Positions 8,865-18,009 of a DNA stretch of 64,000 nucleotides are shown here, piece by piece. Source of the DNA: Vibrio intestinalis (GTDB taxonomy: Bacteria; Pseudomonadota; Gammaproteobacteria; Enterobacterales; Vibrionaceae); the NCBI RefSeq assembly GCF_025195085.2, contig NZ_JANAVY020000017.1:1-64000 (forward strand). The letters are read 5' to 3'. A program made the position numbers and the translations under genes. How positions within the stretch are numbered: the first letter of the stretch is position 1; the number at the start of each line of letters is the position of its first letter. Under the pieces are notes generated by a model. The model was given only the letters and a program-made list of their open reading frames with translations, was not told where the DNA came from and did no database searches.

Positions 8865-10196
8865 TTATTCTTTTTTAAACAAGACTCGATAGACAACGAA
8901 GAACATCGACGCGAGCAATAATATTGGGAACCAAGTATTAAATGCTAGCAACAAATCTTTCTCCGAACCTCGGACAAATCCGGTCGAATCAACGAAACTT
9001 TCTACTTTCGCCAGCGATAGGTAATCAACCCAGATACTGACCAAACCTAACATTTGTATACATGAAATAATGAATAAGATTTTGTTTTGGCGTCGGTTGG
9101 CGTTTTCTACTTTCCGTTGATAGGAACGCTCGATGTACTCTTTGAATGAAGAGATGTAGTTGTTTACTTCATCTAAGGTTTCTTTGATAGTCCACTTAAC
9201 TTCAATGCCTTTAAAGACCAACTCATTGTCAGATTCAAAGTACATCTTCATATCTTGGTTATGGATACGCACTAGCTCGAACTTATTGATGTAGCTATCA
9301 ATCAGCTGTATTTCGCCACCATTGGTAAAGCGCCCCATTAACCGATCACGATTTAACTCATCCATCACAGTTTTAAACGAGCTCACAGCATGCCACATAA
9401 ACTGCGCATGATATTGAATCGGGAAAAAGCGCTCATAATACTCTTGATCGCTACTCAAAATAGTATGGAAGCGTCCATGGAATACAAACTCCACTTCCTC
9501 GTTTGAAAGCAGTGTAGAAGCATTATCTTGGACTCGTTCAGCCATCTGATTCGCGTGAGTAATCATCGCACGATATTTCGCTTTGTTCTCAAGTGAGATA
9601 CCGTTGACCTGAACCGTTATATTGCCAGTATTGTTGAGGAACTTAGGGCGATTATCTTCGGTCACTTTCCCTCCATAAAGCAGCTTTGAAACCACACTTA
9701 AACAGTGCTGACGCACTTCTTTCATCCAAGTGCCTATTTCACTATCGTCCTCTTCTTGCACCAACACATTACGAATCGAGTTATAAAAGTTATGCCTATC
9801 ATCGTCATAATCTGTATCGGAGAACAGCTGCCCGAAGTACTGCTCTTCAATATCAAAACAAAACTCGGTCACAATGGAAATAGCAGACACACGCTCATCA
9901 TAGATAAGGTCGAACTTCGCAGAGTCTTTGACTAGAAACTGGGAAAGGTCGTGTTGACCAAACACGAAATACTTAGGGTCACTAAAATCGACTCGCAGAT
10001 ACTTACTGCAAATCTCAGGTTTAGAAAGCAGAGAGTTAAAGTGCTTACTTCGGCGGTGAACCTTCTTGAACTCACGAATCCATCTTATCGATGGGGTCTG
10101 ATAGTTCGATTCTGACACCTTGGCTTTCGAGATCACTTTAAAGGCTTCAACCGATATCTCCAACGGTTGAACACACATAACGGTAAATATAGCCAT
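8865..10196 (-). CDS. Unrecognised 443-residue protein with two C-terminal membrane helices
   Basis: I do not recognise this protein. About 370 polar, charged residues without a signal peptide precede a long predicted helix (about 330-371). Two hydrophobic helices follow, at about 372-392 (ILFIISCIQMLGLVSIW) and 417-438 (FPILLLASMFFVVYRVLF), then a short basic tail. A large soluble N-domain, a stalk helix and a C-terminal helix pair is the layout of CorA-type transporters, but the GMN signature after the first helix is absent, so this is only a shape resemblance. Its ATG overlaps the stop codon of the upstream SET-domain gene (TAATG), implying translational coupling. It ends against the terminator shared with punC. 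Confidence 0.75.
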   Translation of the reverse strand: MAIFTVMCVQPLEISVEAFKVISKAKVSESNYQTPSIRWIREFKKVHRRSKHFNSLLSKPEICSKYLRVDFSDPKYFVFGQHDLSQFLVKDSAKFDLIYDERVSAISIVTEFCFDIEEQYFGQLFSDTDYDDDRHNFYNSIRNVLVQEEDDSEIGTWMKEVRQHCLSVVSKLLYGGKVTEDNRPKFLNNTGNITVQVNGISLENKAKYRAMITHANQMAERVQDNASTLLSNEEVEFVFHGRFHTILSSDQEYYERFFPIQYHAQFMWHAVSSFKTVMDELNRDRLMGRFTNGGEIQLIDSYINKFELVRIHNQDMKMYFESDNELVFKGIEVKWTIKETLDEVNNYISSFKEYIERSYQRKVENANRRQNKILFIISCIQMLGLVSIWVDYLSLAKVESFVDSTGFVRGSEKDLLLAFNTWFPILLLASMFFVVYRVLFKKE

Positions 10197-10654
10197 TACA
10201 GGTACTGCCCTCGTTCGCCATTGATGTAGCTGTCAGGTAGCCATTCTTTGCGGTAATCCACCAGCAGCTCTTCGCCTTTATCAATATCTCGCAATGTCAC
10301 TAACTCTAAAGTATCAAAGTTAATCGCGATGTTAGGCTGGCGATGATGATTGATGTAACTGTATTTGGTTCTCAGACTGCGCACCATTAACTGGTCATCC
10401 GGCAAATACGTACATTCCATAAAGAAGTAGTCTTGATACGGTTCTATTTGGGGCGCAATAAGCTGTTGCAGTGCACTGTAGTCGGCTCGAGAGACTAACT
10501 GCCCATCAAGACGGCCAATCACTGTATTCTCAGATTTAGATTGTGTTAGAAACAGGCCAAAGCCGTGAGTAGGAGAAGGGTTAATGATAGTGTCGGATAT
10601 CGTATCTAATGTCGCCTGACGAACGAAATCAATATCCTGAGTGATGTTTGCCAT
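10196..10654 (-). CDS. SET-domain protein, putative lysine methyltransferase
   Basis: This 152-residue protein is essentially one SET domain, the fold of protein-lysine methyltransferases. The S-adenosylmethionine-binding motif is recognisable as INHHRQPN (101-108, compare NHSCxPN). The C-terminal motif is GEELLVDY (127-134, compare GEELTxDY), with the catalytic-type tyrosine. The N-terminal strand GFGLFL (31-36) corresponds to the usual GxGxF opening. There is no post-SET cysteine cluster. The stop codon overlaps the start of the membrane-protein gene. The target is unknown; the partner protein or an abundant chromosomal or ribosomal protein are guesses. Confidence 0.8.
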   Translation of the reverse strand: MANITQDIDFVRQATLDTISDTIINPSPTHGFGLFLTQSKSENTVIGRLDGQLVSRADYSALQQLIAPQIEPYQDYFFMECTYLPDDQLMVRSLRTKYSYINHHRQPNIAINFDTLELVTLRDIDKGEELLVDYRKEWLPDSYINGERGQYL

Positions 10655-10691
10655 GTTGCCACCTCATATCCGTATTGGCGTCTGCAATTAA

Positions 10692-10728
10692 CAACTAATC
10701 TATCACAAACAATGAGATAGATTAGTTG
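10692..10728. repeat. Perfect 13-bp inverted repeat between glmU and the SET gene
   Basis: The arms CAACTAATCTATC (10692-10704) and GATAGATTAGTTG (10716-10728) are perfectly complementary around an 11-base loop. No clear T-run follows on the minus strand, where glmU transcription would end. It could be a weak or Rho-assisted glmU terminator or an operator for the SET gene, which starts 38 bases further on. Confidence 0.7.
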
Positions 10729-10754
10729 CCTTAACGGATAATTTTGAGGTTTGG

Positions 10755-12113
10755 CTACTTTTTCGTTGGACGCTGCCAGTTAGCGATTTTACGCTCTTTG
10801 GCGCGCGTAATAACGAGTTCACCTTCAGCAACATCTTTGGTTACTGTAGCGCCAGCACCAACTGTTGCGCCATTGGCAATGGTCACAGGAGCAATAAGCT
10901 GACTATCAGAACCAACAAATACGTCATCACCAATAATGGTCTTGAACTTGTTTGCGCCATCGTAGTTACAAGTGATTACACCAGCACCCACGTTAACACG
11001 TTGACCAATTTCGGCATCACCAAGGTAAGTTAGGTGGTTTGCTTTTGAGCCCTCACCTAAACGCACATTTTTCACTTCTACGAAGTTACCTACGTGCGAG
11101 TTGTTACGCATGTCTGCACCAGGACGCAAACGGGTGAATGGGCCTACCGTACAATCTTCACCAACAGTCGCACCTTCAATCACGCTGTATGGGCGAACAA
11201 TAGTGTTATCATCGATTTCACAATCTTTCAGTATGCAACCTGCACCAATCACAACGTTATCACCGATAGAAACTTTACCTTCAATGATGACGTTAACGTC
11301 GATTTCAACGTCCATACCGCATTGCAGTTCACCGCGTAGGTCAAAACGCGCTGGATCGCGTAGCATCACGCCTTGCTCTAGCAATTTATGCGCTTGCATA
11401 GATTGGAATGCACGCTCTAGTCGCGCAAGCTGAGCGCGGTCATTCACGCCTTCTACTTCAATTGGATTTACCGGATGAACTGCTTCAACTGCGCGGCCTT
11501 CTGCGTGAGCGGCTGCGATAACGTCTGTCAGGTAGTATTCACCTTGCGCATTGTTGTTGTTAAGACCAGACAACCAACGCTTAAGATCACCACCTGTCGC
11601 AACCATTACGCCGGTGTTGATCTCTTTAATTAATTTTTGTTCTTCCGTTGCGTCTTTTTGTTCAACAATCGCAACCACAGGGCCATTGCGACGTACAATA
11701 CGGCCGTAGCCCATTGGGTTATCTAGCACTACGGTTAACAGCGCGATACCACCGTTAGGCTGCGCTTCTAACAGGCTTTCAATGGTTTCCGTCGAAATAA
11801 GTGGCACATCGCCATAAAGAACCAAGACTTTTTCATCATCTTCAAAGCTTGGTGACGCTTGGTCAACCGCGTGACCTGTACCCAACTGATCCGCTTGCAG
11901 AACCCAGTTAACCGGCTCTTCAGCCAATGCCGCTTGCATTTGATCACCACCATGGCCATACACAAGGTGGATGTTTTGTGCGCCGAGGCCAGCACAAGTA
12001 TCGATCACGTGTTTCGCCATTGGCTTACCTGCCAATGTATGGAGTACTTTTGGCATGTTGGAGTACATGCGCGTCCCTTTGCCTGCAGCAAGAATTACGG
12101 CACTGAATTTCAT
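10755..12113 (-). CDS. glmU: Bifunctional UDP-N-acetylglucosamine pyrophosphorylase / glucosamine-1-phosphate acetyltransferase GlmU
   Basis: GlmU makes UDP-GlcNAc for peptidoglycan and LPS. The C-terminal domain acetylates glucosamine-1-phosphate and the N-terminal domain transfers UMP. The 452 residues show the nucleotidyltransferase loop LAAGKGTRM (7-15). A left-handed beta-helix of hexapeptide repeats fills about 250-440 (for example VTIANGATVGAGATVTKDV). It lies downstream of atpC on the same strand, a conserved arrangement, but the atp terminator lies between, so it probably also has its own promoter. Confidence 0.97.
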   Translation of the reverse strand: MKFSAVILAAGKGTRMYSNMPKVLHTLAGKPMAKHVIDTCAGLGAQNIHLVYGHGGDQMQAALAEEPVNWVLQADQLGTGHAVDQASPSFEDDEKVLVLYGDVPLISTETIESLLEAQPNGGIALLTVVLDNPMGYGRIVRRNGPVVAIVEQKDATEEQKLIKEINTGVMVATGGDLKRWLSGLNNNNAQGEYYLTDVIAAAHAEGRAVEAVHPVNPIEVEGVNDRAQLARLERAFQSMQAHKLLEQGVMLRDPARFDLRGELQCGMDVEIDVNVIIEGKVSIGDNVVIGAGCILKDCEIDDNTIVRPYSVIEGATVGEDCTVGPFTRLRPGADMRNNSHVGNFVEVKNVRLGEGSKANHLTYLGDAEIGQRVNVGAGVITCNYDGANKFKTIIGDDVFVGSDSQLIAPVTIANGATVGAGATVTKDVAEGELVITRAKERKIANWQRPTKK

Positions 12114-12213
12114 TAACTAACCTTTCGACGTTCAATTATTTGCGGCTTATTGTAAACATGATTGGCGTAACTGTTAATGCCACCACAAGATTTACTGCCA
12201 ATAAATAAACAAA

Positions 12214-12237
12214 AAGGCGGTCAATTGACCGCCTTTA
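12214..12237 (-). terminator. Terminator of the atp operon
   Basis: The hairpin AAAGGCGGTCAATTGACCGCC is followed on the minus strand by TTTTTGTTT. It lies 28 bases downstream of the atpC stop codon. Confidence 0.88.
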
Positions 12238-12264
12238 TCACACTTTAGACACCGTTAATGCAAA

Positions 12265-12687
12265 TTAACGGCGCTGCTTTGTCAGCTCGATAACACGTAG
12301 CTGAGCAATGGCTTTAGCCAGTTCACTGGCCGCTTGAGCGAAGTCCATATCGCCGTGCTGATTCTGGATTTGCTCCTCAGCGCGACGTTTCGCTTCCTCT
12401 GCCTTAGCTGCGTCTAGCTCTTCACCACGGATAGCGGTATCAGCCAGTACAGTCGCTGTACCCGGCTGAACTTCTACCATACCACCAGAAACATAAATGA
12501 TTTCTTCGTGGCCGTGCTGTTTCACAATACGCACCATACCAGGCTTAATAGCGGTCAGCAGCGGCGTGTGGCCATGGAAAATACCAAGCTCACCTTCGCT
12601 ACCGGTCACCTGAAACGTCTCAACACGACCTGAGAAGATTTGCTTCTCAGCGCTTACTACGTCTAGGTGAAAGGTTATTGCTGCCAT
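12265..12687 (-). CDS. atpC: ATP synthase F1 epsilon subunit
   Basis: The epsilon subunit is part of the central stalk and inhibits ATP hydrolysis. The 140 residues have the N-terminal beta-sandwich (FHLDVVSAEKQIFSG; GELGIFHGHTPLLT) and a C-terminal alanine-rich helical hairpin (about 90-138). It is the last gene of atpIBEFHAGDC, 18 bases after atpD, and is followed by the operon terminator. Confidence 0.97.
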   Translation of the reverse strand: MAAITFHLDVVSAEKQIFSGRVETFQVTGSEGELGIFHGHTPLLTAIKPGMVRIVKQHGHEEIIYVSGGMVEVQPGTATVLADTAIRGEELDAAKAEEAKRRAEEQIQNQHGDMDFAQAASELAKAIAQLRVIELTKQRR

Positions 12688-12705
12688 ATCGCCTCCTAGT
12701 TAGCC

Positions 12706-14109
12706 TTACAGCTTCTTAGCCTTCTCAATAGCATCTTCAATCGTACCGCAGTACATGAAAGCTTGCTCTGGGATGTCATCGTATTCACCAGCTAGTAGAC
12801 CTTTGAAGCCACGTAGAGTCTCTTTAAGAGGTACGTAAACACCTGGGTCACCTGTAAATACTTCCGCTACGTGATAAGGCTGAGTTAGGAAACGCTCAAT
12901 CTTACGTGCACGAGATACAACTTGCTTATCTTCTTCAGATAGCTCGTCCATACCTAGGATAGCAATGATGTCTTTCAGCTCTTTGTAGCGCTGAAGAGTT
13001 TGCTGAACGCCACGAGCTACGTCGTAGTGCTCTTGACCAACCACTAGTGGATCAAGCATACGAGATGTTGAATCTAGTGGGTCGATCGCAGGGTATAGAC
13101 CCATTGCAGCGATGTTACGGTTAAGTACAACCGTTGCATCCAAGTGCGCGAATGTTGTTGCTGGAGACGGGTCAGTCAAGTCATCGGCTGGTACGTATAC
13201 CGCCTGTACAGACGTGATAGAACCAGATTTAGTTGACGTGATACGCTCCTGAAGTACACCCATCTCTTCTGCAAGAGTTGGCTGGTAACCTACCGCTGAA
13301 GGCATACGACCTAGCAGTGCTGATACCTCTGTACCTGCAAGTGTGTAACGGTAGATGTTATCAACGAACAGTAGTACGTCACGACCTTCGTCACGGAACT
13401 TCTCTGCCATTGTTAGACCAGTCAGTGCAACACGTAGACGGTTACCTGGTGGCTCGTTCATCTGACCGTAAACCATCGCTACTTTTGATTGCTCAGGATT
13501 TTCAACGTTTACAACGCCTGCTTCCTGCATCTCAAAGTAGAAATCGTTACCTTCACGAGTACGCTCACCAACACCAGCGAATACTGATAGACCTGAGTGT
13601 TGTAGTGCGATGTTGTTGATAAGTTCCATCATGTTAACGGTCTTACCTACACCAGCACCACCGAACAGACCGATTTTACCACCCTTAGCGAATGGACAAA
13701 CCAAATCGATTACTTTAACGCCAGTCTCTAGAAGTGCGATCTCATTCGATTGATCTTCGTAGCTTGGTGCTTCACGGTGGATAGAGTAAGTCTCTTCCGC
13801 ACCGATCTCACCACACTCGTCAATTGCGTCACCTAGAACGTTCATGATACGACCTAGGGTCTTAGTACCTACTGGTACTGAAATTGGAGCGCCAGTGTTT
13901 ACAACTTCAACTCCACGACGTAAACCATCAGAGCTACCCATTACGATACAACGAACTACGCCACCGCCTAGCTGTTGTTGAACCTCAAGAACTAGACGCT
14001 CTTTCGATTCTGTTACGTTAAGAGCGTCGTATACCTTTGGTACTTCACTCTGTGGGAACTCTACGTCGACTACCGCACCGATGATCTGTACGATCTTACC
14101 TGTAGCCAT
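12706..14109 (-). CDS. atpD: ATP synthase F1 beta subunit
   Basis: The beta subunit carries the catalytic nucleotide sites of F1. The 467 residues contain the P-loop GGAGVGKT (about 150-157), the catalytic region GVGERTREGND and the DELSEED loop (about 386-392) that contacts gamma and epsilon. Its length and position between atpG and atpC are standard. Confidence 0.98.
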   Translation of the reverse strand: MATGKIVQIIGAVVDVEFPQSEVPKVYDALNVTESKERLVLEVQQQLGGGVVRCIVMGSSDGLRRGVEVVNTGAPISVPVGTKTLGRIMNVLGDAIDECGEIGAEETYSIHREAPSYEDQSNEIALLETGVKVIDLVCPFAKGGKIGLFGGAGVGKTVNMMELINNIALQHSGLSVFAGVGERTREGNDFYFEMQEAGVVNVENPEQSKVAMVYGQMNEPPGNRLRVALTGLTMAEKFRDEGRDVLLFVDNIYRYTLAGTEVSALLGRMPSAVGYQPTLAEEMGVLQERITSTKSGSITSVQAVYVPADDLTDPSPATTFAHLDATVVLNRNIAAMGLYPAIDPLDSTSRMLDPLVVGQEHYDVARGVQQTLQRYKELKDIIAILGMDELSEEDKQVVSRARKIERFLTQPYHVAEVFTGDPGVYVPLKETLRGFKGLLAGEYDDIPEQAFMYCGTIEDAIEKAKKL

Positions 14110-14143
14110 CGTTAATCCTCTAACTAATTAGTTTTACCTAAGC

Positions 14144-15010
14144 TTAAACCGCTGCAGCACCTGATACGATTTCAGACAGTTCTTGTGTAATCGCAGCCTG
14201 ACGGGCTTTGTTATACACAAGTTCTAGATCTTCAATCAGGTTACTCGCGTTATCAGTTGCAGCTTTCATCGCAATCATTCGGGCCGCTTGCTCACAAGCA
14301 AGGTTCTCAACTACACCTTGGTATACCTGAGACTCTACGTAACGCACTAAAAGCGTATCCAGTAGAGGCTTTGGTTCAGGCTCATAGATGTAATCCCATG
14401 AGTGATCGCGCTGCATCTCTTCGCTTTCCGATTTAGGCAAAGGTAGCAATTGATCGATCGTTGGCTCTTGAACCATAGTATTTACAAACTTGTTGAATAC
14501 TACGTATAGACGGTCCAATTCACCTTCATCGTATTTCTTCAGCATTACGCTTACAGAACCGATTAGGTCTTCAAGGCTTGGGCTATCGCCTAGGCCAGAA
14601 ACCTGAGCAGCGACTTTCGCGCCACTGTTGTTGAAAAAGGCTGTTGCTTTTGAACCAATAACCGCTAGTTCAACTTCAGCACCTTTCTCTTTCCAAGCCT
14701 GCATATCGTGGACAGCTTTTTTGAACACGTTAATGTTCAAGCCACCACACAGACCACGGTCTGTAGAAACGATGATATAACCAACACGTTTAGCTTCACG
14801 CTCTTCTAGGTACGGATGACGGTACTCTAGGTTTGCGTTAGCCACATGACCGATCACTTTACGCATTGTTTCAGCATATGGACGAGAAGCTTCCATTGCG
14901 TCTTGAGAACGACGCATTTTTGAAGCTGCTACCATTTCCATCGCTTTCGTAATTTTCTGCGTGCTTTTAACACTACCGATTTTATTACGTATCTCTTTTG
15001 CGCCGGCCAT
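14144..15010 (-). CDS. atpG: ATP synthase F1 gamma subunit
   Basis: The gamma subunit is the rotating shaft of F1. It has 288 residues. The N-terminal helix has the family start AGAKEIRNKIGSVKSTQKIT, and the C-terminal helix carries the conserved RQAAITQELSEIVSGAAA. The GLCGGLN motif lies near residue 88. It lies between atpA and atpD. Confidence 0.98.
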   Translation of the reverse strand: MAGAKEIRNKIGSVKSTQKITKAMEMVAASKMRRSQDAMEASRPYAETMRKVIGHVANANLEYRHPYLEEREAKRVGYIIVSTDRGLCGGLNINVFKKAVHDMQAWKEKGAEVELAVIGSKATAFFNNSGAKVAAQVSGLGDSPSLEDLIGSVSVMLKKYDEGELDRLYVVFNKFVNTMVQEPTIDQLLPLPKSESEEMQRDHSWDYIYEPEPKPLLDTLLVRYVESQVYQGVVENLACEQAARMIAMKAATDNASNLIEDLELVYNKARQAAITQELSEIVSGAAAV

Positions 15011-15052
15011 CGTTACTCTCCATTAGTTGGTGGCATTACTGCCACCGACCTA

Positions 15053-16594
15053 TTACCAAGTTTGGGTTGCTACAAAATCGTCAGCGATAGCTTTTAGCTG
15101 CGCTTCGATTTCATCGTTGTAAGCACCAGACTTGTCGATCTCAGCCGCTAGTTCTGCGTTGTGACCGCGAGCGTACGATAGTAGAGCCGCCTCGAAATCT
15201 AGAACTTTGTTAAGTTCTACACCATCTAGGTAACCGCGCTCTACAGCGAAGATAGTTAGCGCTTGGTCAAATACAGACATTGGAGCGTACTGCTTCTGCT
15301 TCATTAGTTCTGTAACTTTTTGACCGTGGTCTAGCTGTTTCTTCGTTGCTTCATCAAGGTCAGAAGAGAACTGAGCAAATGCTGCTAGTTCGCGGTATGC
15401 AGCTAGTGCTGTACGGATACCACCTGATAGCTTCTTGATGATTTTCGTCTGTGCTGAACCACCTACACGAGATACTGAGATACCTGGGTCAACCGCTGGG
15501 CGAACACCCGCGTTGAATAGCTCAGTTTGTAGGAAGATCTGACCATCGGTAATCGAGATTACGTTAGTCGGTACGAATGCTGAAACGTCACCTGCTTGAG
15601 TTTCGATGATAGGAAGAGCAGTCAAAGAACCAGTCTTACCTTTCACTTCACCGTTAGTGAACTTTTCTACGTACTCTTCACTTACACGAGCAGCACGCTC
15701 TAGTAGACGTGAGTGGAGGTAGAAAACATCACCAGGGAAAGCTTCACGACCCGGTGGACGTTTAAGTAGTAGAGAGATCTGACGGTAAGCTACCGCTTGC
15801 TTAGATAGGTCATCGTAAACAATCAGTGCATCTTCACCGCGATCGCGGAAGTATTCACCCATAGCACAACCTGAGTACGGTGCAAGGTATTGCAGCGCAG
15901 CAGATTCAGAAGCAGAAGCTACAACTACGATAGTGTTTTGTAGTGCACCGTGCTCTTCTAGTTTGCGAACTACGTTAGCGATAGTCGATGCTTTCTGACC
16001 GATTGCTACGTAGATTGAGAAAATACCAGAATCTTTCTGGTTGATGATTGCATCGATCGCCATTGCCGTTTTACCGATCTGGCGGTCACCGATGATAAGC
16101 TCACGCTGACCACGACCGATTGGGATCATTGAGTCAACTGACTTATAACCAGTTTGTACAGGTTGGTCTACCGATTTACGGTCGATTACACCTGGTGCAA
16201 TCACTTCTACAGGCGAAGACAGTTTCGCTTCGATTGGACCTTTACCATCAATAGGCTCACCTAGTGTGTTTACAACACGACCAAGCATTTCAGGACCAAC
16301 TGGTACTTCAAGAATACGACCAGTACCTGTAACTTTCATGCCTTCCTTAAGGTCGGCATATGGACCCATTACAACCGCACCAACCGAGTCACGCTCAAGG
16401 TTAAGTGCTAGTGCATAACGGCCACCCGGTAATTCAATCATTTCACCTTGCATCACGTCCGCTAGGCCGTGAATGCGGATGATACCATCGCTTACCGATA
16501 CGATAGTACCTTCATTGCGAGCTTCACTAACAACTTCGAATGACTCGATACGTTGTTTGATTAGATCGCTAATTTCCGTGGAATTAAGTTGCAT
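15053..16594 (-). CDS. atpA: ATP synthase F1 alpha subunit
   Basis: The alpha subunit carries the non-catalytic nucleotide sites. The chosen start MQLNSTEISDLIKQRI gives 513 residues, the usual length. The frame stays open 10 codons upstream, but that extension overlaps atpH and does not look like the family. The P-loop GDRQIGKT lies near 169-176, and the signature PAVDPGISVSRVGGSAQ near 365. Confidence 0.98.
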   Translation of the reverse strand: MQLNSTEISDLIKQRIESFEVVSEARNEGTIVSVSDGIIRIHGLADVMQGEMIELPGGRYALALNLERDSVGAVVMGPYADLKEGMKVTGTGRILEVPVGPEMLGRVVNTLGEPIDGKGPIEAKLSSPVEVIAPGVIDRKSVDQPVQTGYKSVDSMIPIGRGQRELIIGDRQIGKTAMAIDAIINQKDSGIFSIYVAIGQKASTIANVVRKLEEHGALQNTIVVVASASESAALQYLAPYSGCAMGEYFRDRGEDALIVYDDLSKQAVAYRQISLLLKRPPGREAFPGDVFYLHSRLLERAARVSEEYVEKFTNGEVKGKTGSLTALPIIETQAGDVSAFVPTNVISITDGQIFLQTELFNAGVRPAVDPGISVSRVGGSAQTKIIKKLSGGIRTALAAYRELAAFAQFSSDLDEATKKQLDHGQKVTELMKQKQYAPMSVFDQALTIFAVERGYLDGVELNKVLDFEAALLSYARGHNAELAAEIDKSGAYNDEIEAQLKAIADDFVATQTW

Positions 16595-16607
16595 GCTCCA
16601 ATCCCCA

Positions 16608-17141
16608 TTAAGACTGCAATGCATCGCTCAGGCGGTTCAAACGACCACGCGCTGAGTTATCGATGACTAAGTCTCCGGCTCGAATTATAACCCCACCAAG
16701 TAGGGTCTCATCTATACTGCAATTCAGCTTTACTTTGCGCTCAAGGCGTTTTTCAAGTTTGCTGCTGATGGCTGCGAGTTGCTCTTCTGAAAGCTCGCTT
16801 GCTGAAGTCACTTCAACATCGATTTCTTTCTCGTGCTCTTGTTTAAGAGCAAAGAACTGTTTGCTTACATCAGGAAGGGCCGCTAAACGACCATTCTCAG
16901 CCATCACCTTCAACAGGTTTTGGCCATGTTCATCAACTTGTTCGCCACAAACACTAACAAAGATTTCAGCCAGTTTGTCGGCAGAAACAGAACCACTAAG
17001 TAGTTCTTTAACTTGTTCGTTTTTAGCGACTTCAGCGGCGAAAGACAGCATTTGACCCCATTGGTCTAACAGGTCTTTCTCCACTGCAAAGTCGAAAGCT
17101 GCTTTAGCATAGGGGCGTGCGATAGTAGTCAAATCAGACAT
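16608..17141 (-). CDS. atpH: ATP synthase delta subunit (F1-Fo connector)
   Basis: The delta subunit joins the top of F1 to the b-subunit stator stalk. The 177 residues have an N-terminal helical domain (TTIARPYAKAAFDFA) and the C-terminal signature LLGGVIIRAGDLVIDNSARG. It lies 14 bases after atpF and 13 bases before atpA. Confidence 0.97.
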   Translation of the reverse strand: MSDLTTIARPYAKAAFDFAVEKDLLDQWGQMLSFAAEVAKNEQVKELLSGSVSADKLAEIFVSVCGEQVDEHGQNLLKVMAENGRLAALPDVSKQFFALKQEHEKEIDVEVTSASELSEEQLAAISSKLEKRLERKVKLNCSIDETLLGGVIIRAGDLVIDNSARGRLNRLSDALQS

Positions 17142-17155
17142 ATGCGCCCCCAGAC

Positions 17156-17626
17156 TTAAAGTTTTGCAGTAATGTTGTCGAGAATATCTTTTTGCGCTTC
17201 TTTATCGATAGAACGCTCAAGGATTTTCTCAGCACCAGCTATAGCCAGAGTTGCAACTTGTTTGCGCAGGTCATCACGCGCGCGGTTGCGTTCTGCTTCA
17301 ATTTCAGCTTCAGCTTGTGCAAGAATCTTCTGGCGTTCTGCCTGAGCTTCTGTGCGAGCTTCATCTAAAATTTGAGCTTGACGCTTATTTGCTTGCTCGA
17401 TGATCTCAGTTGCTGTGCGCTTCGCTTCTTTCAACTGATCAGAAGCGTTGGCTTGTGCTAGATCCAAGTCTTTCGCAGCACGTTCTGCTGCATTTAGACC
17501 GTCAGCAATTTTTTTCTGACGTTCTTCGATCGCTTGCATCAATGGCGGCCATACATACTTCATGCAGAACCACACAAACAGTGCGAACGAGATTGCTTGA
17601 CCTAGCAGAGTTGCGTTCATATTCAC
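17156..17626 (-). CDS. atpF: ATP synthase Fo b subunit
   Basis: The b subunit is the peripheral stalk. A single N-terminal membrane helix (about 5-25, LLGQAISFALFVWFCMKYVW) is followed by a long charged, alanine-rich helix reaching the C-terminus at 156, typical of the b dimer. It follows atpE in the operon. Confidence 0.97.
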   Translation of the reverse strand: MNMNATLLGQAISFALFVWFCMKYVWPPLMQAIEERQKKIADGLNAAERAAKDLDLAQANASDQLKEAKRTATEIIEQANKRQAQILDEARTEAQAERQKILAQAEAEIEAERNRARDDLRKQVATLAIAGAEKILERSIDKEAQKDILDNITAKL

Positions 17627-17697
17627 AACAGCTACCCCTCTATTTGGACTTCGTGTTAATCAATGACAAGCCTTAGCTTGTCTGAAGTTAAAAGTGA

Positions 17698-17952
17698 TTA
17701 ACTTAGTTGACCAACGAATGGGTTCGCGAAAGTGAATAGTAGTGCGATTACGATACCGATCATTGGAACCGCATCAAGTAGACCAGCGATGATGAACATC
17801 TTAACTTGTAGCATAGGAGCCATTTCTGGTTGACGTGCTGCACCTTCAAGGAATTTACCACCTAGAAGTGCGAAACCAATCGCTGTACCAAGAGAAGCAA
17901 GACCGACGATAATACCTACGGCGATTGCAGAAAAGCTCAGTAAAGTTTCCAT
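17698..17952 (-). CDS. atpE: ATP synthase Fo c subunit
   Basis: The c subunit forms the ion-driven rotor ring. The 84 residues form two glycine- and alanine-rich helices joined by the polar loop ARQPE (39-43). The ion-binding acid is Asp60 in AGLLDAVPM. An aspartate there fits a proton-type ring, as in E. coli; the usual sodium ligands were not tested. The frame extends 4 codons upstream, but METLLSFSAIAVG is the family start. Confidence 0.97.
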   Translation of the reverse strand: METLLSFSAIAVGIIVGLASLGTAIGFALLGGKFLEGAARQPEMAPMLQVKMFIIAGLLDAVPMIGIVIALLFTFANPFVGQLS

Positions 17953-18009
17953 TACTATCTCCAATTTATAGTTGTTGGCTTAGTGCCCAAATAAAAAGCT
18001 TTAAAAAAA

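Noticed and set aside
11094..11433. Antisense ORFs within glmU (81 and 110 residues)
   Set aside because: They overlap the well-supported GlmU frame and have low-complexity composition derived from the hexapeptide repeats.
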